NCBI RefSeq assembly: GCF_011694815.1
Contig: NZ_CP050177.1
Coordinates: 3,213,001 to 3,277,000 of the forward strand
Length of the DNA: 64,000 bases
Direction of reading: 5' to 3'
Source of the DNA: Streptomyces liangshanensis
Lineage (GTDB): Bacteria > Actinomycetota > Actinomycetes > Streptomycetales > Streptomycetaceae
In this document: piece after piece, positions 58,198-64,000 of the stretch
Position numbering within the stretch: the first letter of the stretch is position 1
How the letters are laid out: each line of letters begins with the position of its first letter
Translations under genes and position numbers: made by a program
The notes under the pieces: generated by a model
Databases searched by the model: none
What the model was told of the DNA's origin: nothing
What the model saw: the letters and a program-made list of their open reading frames with translations, nothing else

Positions 58198-59104
58198 GGC
58201 CGCGCACCAACAGGTCGAGCAGGGCGAAGAAGAAGAGACTCATCCCCACGAATCCGTTGACCTGGAAGAACGCCCGGTTCAGGCGCGACAGGTCGTGCGG
58301 CTTCACGATCGTGTGCTCGTAGAGGAACGCGCCCGCGACGATCACCAGCCCCGTCCAGAAGAACCCGCCCGCGTCGGTGGCGAGCGCGTACCAGACCAGG
58401 AGTCCCAGCGTCACGACGTGCGCGCCGCGCGCGCCGTACAGCGCCGCAGGGATCCCGAAGCGGGCCGGCACGGACAGCACGCCGTGCGCGCGGTCCGCCT
58501 GGACGTCCTGGCACGCGAAGATCAGGTCGAAGCCGCCGATCCAGATGCCCACGGCGAGCCCCAGGATCACCGCGTCCCACGACCACTCGCCGGTGATCGC
58601 GATCCACGCGCCGATCGGGCCCATGGCCTGCGCGATGCCGAGAATCGCGTGCGGGAAGTTCGTGAACCGCTTCCCGTACGGATAGACCACCATCGGGACC
58701 ACCGCGACCGGGGCGAGCGCCAGGCACAGCGGCCCCAGCAGCGCCGCCGCGCCCAGGAAGAAGAAGAGGGCGACCAGCGCCCCGGTCCACGCGGACCGCA
58801 CGGACACCGCGCCCGTGACCAGTTCGCGGCCGGCGGTCCGGGGGTTACGGGCGTCGATCTCGCGGTCGATGATCCGGTTGCACGCCATGGCGAACGTCCG
58901 CAGTCCGACCATGGCGACCGTCACGAGCAGCAGCCGCAGCCAGTGGATGTTGCCGTCGAGCTGGGTCATCGCCGTCAGCGCGGCGATGTACGCGAAGGGC
59001 AGGGCGAAGACCGAGTGCTCGATCATCACCAGCCGCAGGAACGCCCGCGTCCGGCTGCTGGGCTGCGCGGGCTCGGGCCCGAGGACTCCTTGAACAGCGC
59101 TCAT
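58187..59104 (-). CDS. mqnP: UbiA-like prenyltransferase (menaquinone pathway)
   Basis: Membrane prenyltransferase of 305 residues that attaches the polyprenyl chain in the late futalosine pathway. It has the first Asp-rich motif NRIIDREIDARNPRT and the second DVQADRAHG, with about eight helices and YPYGKRFTNFPH between. ATG 59104 overlaps the UbiD stop as ATGA. It forms a unit with the UbiD-like gene. Confidence 0.9.
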   Translation of the reverse strand: MSAVQGVLGPEPAQPSSRTRAFLRLVMIEHSVFALPFAYIAALTAMTQLDGNIHWLRLLLVTVAMVGLRTFAMACNRIIDREIDARNPRTAGRELVTGAVSVRSAWTGALVALFFFLGAAALLGPLCLALAPVAVVPMVVYPYGKRFTNFPHAILGIAQAMGPIGAWIAITGEWSWDAVILGLAVGIWIGGFDLIFACQDVQADRAHGVLSVPARFGIPAALYGARGAHVVTLGLLVWYALATDAGGFFWTGLVIVAGAFLYEHTIVKPHDLSRLNRAFFQVNGFVGMSLFFFALLDLLVRGLTV

Positions 59105-60555
59105 GAGAGGCCGTACTCCCTCCACCGGCGGTCGACCTTCGCCGCCGTCTCCGGGTCGGACTCGACCATCTCCGGCCAGCCCCCGTCCCGTGTGTACCCC
59201 TCCTCGGGGAGCTTGCGCGTCGCGTCGATCCCGGCCTTGCCGCCCCAGAACTGCTGGTACGAGGAGTGGTCGAGGTGGTCGACGGGCCCCTCGACGACGG
59301 TCAGGTCGCGCGCGTAGTCGGTGTTGCCCAGCGCCCGCCAGGCCACCTCGTGCAGGTCGTGGACGTCGCAGTCGGCGTCGACGACGACGATCAGTTTGGT
59401 CAGCGACATCATGTGCGCGCCCCAGATCGCGTGCATGACCTTCTGCGCGTGTTTGGGGTACTTCTTGTCGATCGAGACGATCGCGCAGTTGTGGAAGCCG
59501 CCGGACTCGGGGAGGTGGTAGTCCACGATGTCCGGCACGATGATCTTCAGCAGCGGCAGGAAGAACCGCTCCGTCGCCCGCCCGAGCGGCCCGTCCTCCG
59601 TGGGAGGCCGGCCGACGACGATCGACTGGAGCAGCGGCCGCTTGCGCATCGTCACGCAGTCGATGGTCAGCGCCGGGAAGGGCTCCTGCGGGGTGTAGAA
59701 GCCGGTGTGGTCGCCGAACGGCCCCTCGGGCAGGGTCTTCCCGGGCTCCAGCCAGCCTTCGATGACCACCTCGGCGTGGGCCGGGACCTGGAGCGGCACC
59801 GTCTTGCAGTCGACCATCTCGATCCGCCGGCCCTGGACGAAGCCCGCGAAGAGGTACTCGTCGATGTCACCGGGCAGCGGCGCGGTGGAGGCGTACGTCA
59901 CGGCGGGCGGACAGCCGAACGCGACGGCCACCGGCAGCCGTTCCCCGCGCCTGGCGGCGACCTGGTAGTGGTTGCGGCTGTCCTTGTGGATCTGCCAGTG
60001 CATCCCGATGGTGCGGCGGTCGTGGCGCTGGAGGCGGTAGAGCCCGAGGTTGCGGACGCCGGTCTCGGGGTGCTTGGTGTGCGTCAGCCCGAGGTTGAAG
60101 AACGAGCCGCCGTCCTCGGGCCAGGTGAACAGCGCGGGCAGCCGGTCGAGGTCCACGTCGTCACCGGTGAGGACCACTTCCTGGACGGGCGCGTCCTTCA
60201 CCTTCCTGGGCGGTACGTGCACCATCGAGCCGAGCTTGCCGAACGCCTCGCGGACGCCGACGAAGCCGTGCGGCAGCTCGGGCTTGAGCAGCCCGCCGAT
60301 CTTGTCGCTGATCTCGGCGTACGAGGTGAGGCCGAGCGCCTTGAGGAGCCGGCGGTCCGTGCCGTACACGTTCATGGCCAGGGGCATCGAGGAGCCCTTG
60401 ACGTTCTCGAACAACAGCGCCGGGCCACCCGCCTTGTTCACCCGGTCGACGATCTCCCCGACCTCCAGGTACGGGTCGACCTCTGCCTTGACGCGAGTGA
60501 GGTCACCCTCGCGCTCCAGCGCCCTGAGCAGCGAGCGAAGATCGTCATAAGCCAT
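59101..60555 (-). CDS. mqnL: UbiD-like decarboxylase (menaquinone pathway)
   Basis: A prenylated-FMN-dependent decarboxylase of 484 residues, required after ring formation in the futalosine route. Typical UbiD segments: GPALLFENVKGS, NLGLYRLQRHDRRTIGMHWQ (in parts), CPPAVTYASTAPLPGDIDEY, and the catalytic-type GPFGDHTGFYTPQEPFP. ATG 60555. It leads the UbiD-UbiA unit; UbiX is nearby. Confidence 0.92.
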   Translation of the reverse strand: MAYDDLRSLLRALEREGDLTRVKAEVDPYLEVGEIVDRVNKAGGPALLFENVKGSSMPLAMNVYGTDRRLLKALGLTSYAEISDKIGGLLKPELPHGFVGVREAFGKLGSMVHVPPRKVKDAPVQEVVLTGDDVDLDRLPALFTWPEDGGSFFNLGLTHTKHPETGVRNLGLYRLQRHDRRTIGMHWQIHKDSRNHYQVAARRGERLPVAVAFGCPPAVTYASTAPLPGDIDEYLFAGFVQGRRIEMVDCKTVPLQVPAHAEVVIEGWLEPGKTLPEGPFGDHTGFYTPQEPFPALTIDCVTMRKRPLLQSIVVGRPPTEDGPLGRATERFFLPLLKIIVPDIVDYHLPESGGFHNCAIVSIDKKYPKHAQKVMHAIWGAHMMSLTKLIVVVDADCDVHDLHEVAWRALGNTDYARDLTVVEGPVDHLDHSSYQQFWGGKAGIDATRKLPEEGYTRDGGWPEMVESDPETAAKVDRRWREYGLS

Positions 60556-60613
60556 GCCGTCCAGTGTGTCATCCCCGACTCCGGGACCCGCCGGGGCTTC
60601 CCGGTTTCTCGCC

Positions 60614-60776
60614 AGGGCCTGTCCGGCGGGTGTTCGCGGATCAGCCTGCGGCGTCCGGTGCCGTGCCTCGCAAGGCGGAGGGTGACCCGTGTACTGGATG
60701 TACTCGGGTCTCCCGACAACGCCGCGAGGTGCGGTGCCGGGCGTCGCAGGCCCGCGAAAACCCGCCGGACAGGCCC
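60614..60776. mobile_element. 163-bp near-palindromic foldback (MITE-like) element
   Basis: The ends AGGGCCTGTCCGGCGGGT (60614-60631) and its complement ending at 60776 are perfect inverted repeats. The interior is also largely complementary to itself (for example GACCCGTGTAC / GTACTCGGGTC around the centre near 60695), so the whole could fold as one long hairpin. It has no ORF of its own. The end sequence is like short dispersed repeats I know from Streptomyces genomes. It sits between mqnL and the PLDc_N gene. Confidence 0.75.
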
Positions 60777-60838
60777 TAGTGTGGACCCGTCACGGAGGCC
60801 GCGATCCGGTCTCGATCTTCATGCGCAGGGGGACCGCC

Positions 60839-61270
60839 ATGCTTAGGGTGCTGATGATTCTGGTGCCACTGGGCCTCAGCATCTACGCGTTCATCGACTG
60901 CCTCACCACGGAGGAGCAGGACGTCCGCTACCTCCCCAAGCCGGTCTGGGCCATCCTGGTGCTCCTCTTCCCGCTGGTCGGCTCGATCTCCTGGCTGATC
61001 GCGGGACGCGACCGCCGGGCGACGGGACCGGCGGGCCGGCGCGGCGGTTGGGTGGCCCCCGACGACAACCCGGAGTTCCTCAACTCCCTCAAGGACGACC
61101 GGGCCCGCGGGGACGACCCGGCGGCGGACGCGCCCGAGCCGTCCGCGGACGAGGCGCGGGCCGCCGCGGACCTGGAGCGGTGGGAGGCCGACCTGCGCCG
61201 GCGCGAGGAGGAGATCGAGCGCCGCGAGAAGGGCGGCGGCGCCGCGGAGGACACTCCGCCGAAGGCCTGA
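60839..61270 (+). CDS. PLDc_N-domain small membrane protein
   Basis: A 143-residue protein with two N-terminal helices, [20 protein letters not shown] (in parts) and [21 protein letters not shown] (in parts), which match the PLDc_N (phospholipase D N-terminal) domain. The rest is a charged, Asp/Arg/Glu-rich helix ([20 protein letters not shown]) probably a coiled coil. ATG 60839 follows CAGGGGGA. No catalytic domain is present. Function unknown. Confidence 0.85.
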   Translation: MLRVLMILVPLGLSIYAFIDCLTTEEQDVRYLPKPVWAILVLLFPLVGSISWLIAGRDRRATGPAGRRGGWVAPDDNPEFLNSLKDDRARGDDPAADAPEPSADEARAAADLERWEADLRRREEEIERREKGGGAAEDTPPKA

Positions 61271-61299
61271 GCCGGGTACCTCCACGTGATAATCGCCGC

Positions 61300-61758
61300 A
61301 TGGTGACGCAGGTGGAACAGGCACGGGAATGGCTGGCGACCGCGGTCGCCGAGGCACGCGCGGGGCTCGCGGAGGGCGGTATCCCGATCGGCGCCGCGCT
61401 CTACGGCGCGGACGGCACGCTGCTGGGCCGGGGGCACAACCGCCGCGTCCAGAACGGCGATCCGTCGGTGCACGGGGAGACGGACGCCTTCCGCGCGGCG
61501 GGGCGGCAGCGCTCGTACCGGGGTACGACGATGGTGACCACGCTCGCGCCGTGCTGGTACTGCTCGGGCCTGGTCCGGCAGTTCGGGATCTCCCGGGTGG
61601 TGGTCGGCGAGGCCCGCACCTTCCCGGGTGCGCACGACTGGCTCGCGGAGCACGGGGTGGAGGTCGTCCTGCTCGACGATCCGGAGTGCGTCGCCATGAT
61701 GCGGGACTTCATCGCCGAGCGCCCCGAGCTGTGGAACGAGGACATCGGCCAGGACTGA
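61300..61758 (+). CDS. Cytosine deaminase-like nucleoside/base deaminase
   Basis: Zinc-dependent deaminase of 152 residues, similar to the small (yeast-type) cytosine deaminases. GGIPIGAALYG is the substrate loop; SVHGETDAF gives the His ligand and catalytic Glu; APCWYCSGLV gives the two Cys ligands; and the C-terminal DDPECVAMMRDFI is typical. It may convert cytosine to uracil for salvage, or act on a related base. It begins 29 bp after the PLDc_N gene; the ribosome-binding site is weak. Confidence 0.9.
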   Translation: MVTQVEQAREWLATAVAEARAGLAEGGIPIGAALYGADGTLLGRGHNRRVQNGDPSVHGETDAFRAAGRQRSYRGTTMVTTLAPCWYCSGLVRQFGISRVVVGEARTFPGAHDWLAEHGVEVVLLDDPECVAMMRDFIAERPELWNEDIGQD

Positions 61759-61787
61759 CCCGGGCGTTTCCCCGCTCCCGCGCACGC

Positions 61788-61825
61788 GGAACGCCCCGCC
61801 GGACCGGTGGTCCCGCGGGGCGTCC
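61788..61825. terminator. Terminator between the deaminase and ccsB genes
   Basis: A stem GGAACGCCCCGC / GCGGGGCGTCC with one bulge, enclosing an inner GGACC / GGTCC stem. It is placed between convergent stop codons and may serve both. Confidence 0.7.
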
Positions 61826-61842
61826 TGTGCTGAACGACCGGA

Positions 61843-62928
61843 TCAGACCCCGGCGTAGGAGTGCTTGCCGGTGACGAAGATGTTCACGCCGTAGTAGTTG
61901 AACAGCCAGCAGCCGAAGGCGATCAGCGCCAGGTAGGCGGCCTTGCGGCCCTTCCAGCCGGCGGTGGCGCGGGCGTGCAGGTAGCAGGCGTACGCGACCC
62001 AGGTGATGAAGGACCAGGTTTCCTTGGGGTCCCAGTTCCAGTAGCGGCCCCAGGCCTGGCCCGCCCAGATCGCGCCCGCGATGATCGTGAACGTCCAGAG
62101 CGGGAAGACGGCCGCGTTGACGCGGTACGCGAACTTGTCGAGGCTCCCCGAGGCGGGCAGCCGCTCCATGACGGACGTGGCGAAGGCGCCCGGCTTGCCG
62201 CCCGCGGCGAGCTTGGACTCGTACCGCTCACGGAAGAGGTAGAGCAGCGTGGCGACGGCGCCGACGTAGAACACGGCGCCGCAGAAGATCGCGGTCGAGA
62301 CGTGGATCCACAGCCAGTACGAGTGGAGCGCGGGCACCAACTGGTCGCTGGCGGTGTAGAGCACGGTGACGGCGAGGCCGAGGTCCAGGAGGACCGTGGT
62401 GACCAGCGGCAGCCCGAGCCAGCGGATGTTCTTCTTCAGCACGAGCAGCGTGAGGTACACCGCGACCGCGACGGTCGAGAAGGTGATGTTGAACTCGTAC
62501 ATGTTGCCCCAGGGGGCGCGCTGCACGGAGAGGGCGCGGGCGATCACGCCGGCCGCCTCGACGACGAAGGCGAGGACGGTGAGCGACACGGCGATACGGC
62601 CGTACAGGTCGCCCTGGGCGTCGTCGCCGGCCGCGCCGGGGCCGTCGGGCAGGTCGCGGGAGCCGGAGGCCGAGCGGGTCACGACCCGGGGCCGGTCGAG
62701 GACGGCGGTGGACCCGCCCTGCGCGGACTTCACCTGGACGGCCGGGGCGGCGGCGCCCGCCTCACCGGTCAGGGCCGAAGCGGTCCTGGAGACCTTGCTC
62801 CTGCTGCCGAAGAGCCACTCGGCGATGTGCGCGAAGAACGCCAGCATGTAGACGGCCATGGCCGAATAGATCAGTACGTTGCTGGTGTTCGCCAGGCTTT
62901 CGTTGGTTGCTGCGGCGGCGAGACTCAC
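61843..62928 (-). CDS. ccsB: Cytochrome c biogenesis protein CcsB (CcsA/ResC-type heme channel)
   Basis: System II cytochrome c maturation protein that handles and presents heme at the outer face of the membrane. It has 361 residues. It has WGNMYEFN, the Trp-rich WGRYWNWDPKETWSFITW motif, and about eight helices with external His near SYWLWIHVSTA and the C-terminal NYYGVNIF. A cytosolic Ser/Ala-rich loop of about 60 residues follows the first helix. GTG 62928 overlaps the ResB-like stop as GTGA. Confidence 0.94.
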   Translation of the reverse strand: MSLAAAATNESLANTSNVLIYSAMAVYMLAFFAHIAEWLFGSRSKVSRTASALTGEAGAAAPAVQVKSAQGGSTAVLDRPRVVTRSASGSRDLPDGPGAAGDDAQGDLYGRIAVSLTVLAFVVEAAGVIARALSVQRAPWGNMYEFNITFSTVAVAVYLTLLVLKKNIRWLGLPLVTTVLLDLGLAVTVLYTASDQLVPALHSYWLWIHVSTAIFCGAVFYVGAVATLLYLFRERYESKLAAGGKPGAFATSVMERLPASGSLDKFAYRVNAAVFPLWTFTIIAGAIWAGQAWGRYWNWDPKETWSFITWVAYACYLHARATAGWKGRKAAYLALIAFGCWLFNYYGVNIFVTGKHSYAGV

Positions 62929-64000
62929 TTCTCAACCCCTTCGACTTCGACGGACGCCCGGGCGGTCTTCTCGACCGTCTCTTCGGCGGGATCAGGTTCT
63001 GCGTGGGTGGGCGCGTCCGCGTGGGTGGGCGCTTCCGCGTGGAGGGTGCCGGCCAGGTCGGCCAGTTCCTCCGGGAGTCTGGCGGACTCGCTGCGGCCGA
63101 GGCCCGCCATCTCGACGACGGTGACGCCGTCGGCGCCCCGCACGGCCCGGACCCAGACCCGGCGCCGCTGGATGAAGAGGGAACCGGCCAGCCCCGCGAT
63201 GGCGGCGATCGCGCCGGTCAGCGCCCAGCCGTCACCGGGCTGGTGGGTGATCTGGAAGCTGGCCCACTCCTTGATGTCCTTCTCGAAGGTGATCGACCCG
63301 GCTCCGCCCGGGAGGACGAGCTTCTCGCCCGGCAGCAGGGTCTTCTTGAGGATGTCCCCGTTGGCGTCCTTGAAGGGCGTCATCTTCGAGGTGTTCAGCT
63401 GGTACACGTTCTGCGCCAGCCCCGAGTCGACCCCGAGACTGCCGTGGTACGCGCCCAGGTTGAGGACGGGCAGGTCGAGCGCGGGGAAACGGGAGAACAT
63501 CTGCCCGTTGCCCTTGCCCGCGAAGGTCGGCACGAAGAACGCGGCGAACCCGAGCTGGTCCCTCTTCCCGGCCTTGTCCTTGTAGCCGTTGACGACCTTG
63601 ATGGCCCCGGTGGACGTGAAGTTGCCGTCGACGGGCAGCAGCGGGACCGCGCCGCTGAAGACGACCTTGTTCGCCCGGTCCCTGACCGTCACGACCGGGG
63701 CGTACCCGTGGCCGATCAGGAAGACCTTCGAGCCGTCGACCTCCAGGGGCTCGTTGACCTTGACGACCGCCTTGTGCTCCTTGTCACGGGGGCCGGCGGT
63801 GTAGTGGATCGCGGCCTGGAAGGTGCGGGGCGTGCCGATCTGCGGCCCGCTGCGCTCGTACGTGGCGGTGAACTTGTCCAGCGTGAAGCTGAAGGGCGCG
63901 AGGCTGTCCATGTTGAACAGGGAGCCGGACCGGAAGTCGTCGTACTGGGTGAGGGTGTTGGAGAAGCCGTCGCCCTCGACGACCAGCTTGCCGCCGTCGG
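62925..64000 (-). CDS. resB: Cytochrome c biogenesis protein ResB (3' part, cut by the window edge)
   Basis: Partner of CcsB in system II cytochrome c maturation. The window holds about 358 C-terminal residues. Visible are the large extracytoplasmic domain (FTLDKFTATYERSG, VNEPLEVDGSKVFLIGHGYAPVV in parts, FPALDLPVLNLGAYHG) and the final helix WALTGAIAAIAGLAGSLFI followed by RRRVWVR. A cytosolic tail of about 70 residues has a short repeat HAEAPTHADAPTHAEPD. The start lies beyond position 64000. Confidence 0.92.
   Translation of the reverse strand, partial: DGGKLVVEGDGFSNTLTQYDDFRSGSLFNMDSLAPFSFTLDKFTATYERSGPQIGTPRTFQAAIHYTAGPRDKEHKAVVKVNEPLEVDGSKVFLIGHGYAPVVTVRDRANKVVFSGAVPLLPVDGNFTSTGAIKVVNGYKDKAGKRDQLGFAAFFVPTFAGKGNGQMFSRFPALDLPVLNLGAYHGSLGVDSGLAQNVYQLNTSKMTPFKDANGDILKKTLLPGEKLVLPGGAGSITFEKDIKEWASFQITHQPGDGWALTGAIAAIAGLAGSLFIQRRRVWVRAVRGADGVTVVEMAGLGRSESARLPEELADLAGTLHAEAPTHADAPTHAEPDPAEETVEKTARASVEVEGVEK

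Overview
The window looks like a chromosomal segment of a Streptomyces or close relative. GC content and third-position GC are very high, GTG and TTG starts are common, and many genes are coupled through ATGA, GTGA or TGATG overlaps. The gene content agrees: a four-gene conservon, a 14-gene nuo operon, a futalosine-type menaquinone pathway and an AfsA-family gene. I saw no rRNA, tRNA, CRISPR array or intact insertion sequence. Gene names rest on recognised motifs and context, because no database search was possible.

Layout. 1-720: 5' part of a polyprenyl diphosphate synthase. 1125-2351: fumarylacetoacetase. 2384-10422: an osmoprotectant (glycine betaine/choline type) ABC transporter. Its binding-protein gene (2384-3331) is separated from the ATPase and two permeases (7899-10422) by a conservon on the opposite strand (cvnABCD, 3729-7865). 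10587-26736: the complete complex I operon nuoA-N on the minus strand, with a Rex-type operator upstream of nuoA and a strong terminator after nuoN. 27551-33411: an NlpC/P60 cell-wall hydrolase, an epimerase-like protein, a LysR regulator divergent from a DUF1275 membrane protein, a geranylgeranyl-reductase-family (MenJ-like) enzyme and a GNAT enzyme.

33461-41779 and 56682-60555 hold menaquinone genes: the methyltransferase menG, mqnC, mqnA, mqnE, and a UbiX/UbiA/UbiD-like set (mqnM, mqnP, mqnL). A degenerate amidohydrolase-like protein, a Ser/Thr kinase, a cold-shock protein, a DUF4229 protein and a GNAT protein are interspersed. Together with the polyprenyl synthase and the MenJ-like reductase, most of menaquinone synthesis and modification lies in one neighbourhood with complex I and, at 61843-64000, the system II cytochrome c maturation pair ccsB/resB. 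mqnB and mqnD are not in the window.

The accessory part is 41830-55990. Two divergent operons encode an AfsA-family butenolide-forming enzyme, a HAD-like hydrolase, a ketoreductase, a quinone-oxidoreductase-like enzyme, an orphan 145-residue protein and a membrane protein on one strand. The other strand carries a dedicated ACP, a ketosynthase, a chain-length-factor-like partner, a flavin monooxygenase, a DHA2-type exporter and a phosphopantetheinyl transferase, followed by a NarL-type two-component system. I infer a small type II PKS that supplies an AfsA enzyme to make a butyrolactone, butenolide, furan or related small molecule. No ArpA/ScbR-type receptor gene is present in the window. This is the best candidate for an undescribed system here.

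Other points of note: three short duplications that each include the stop codon of a gene, a 163-bp near-palindromic mobile-type repeat, and several candidate operators.
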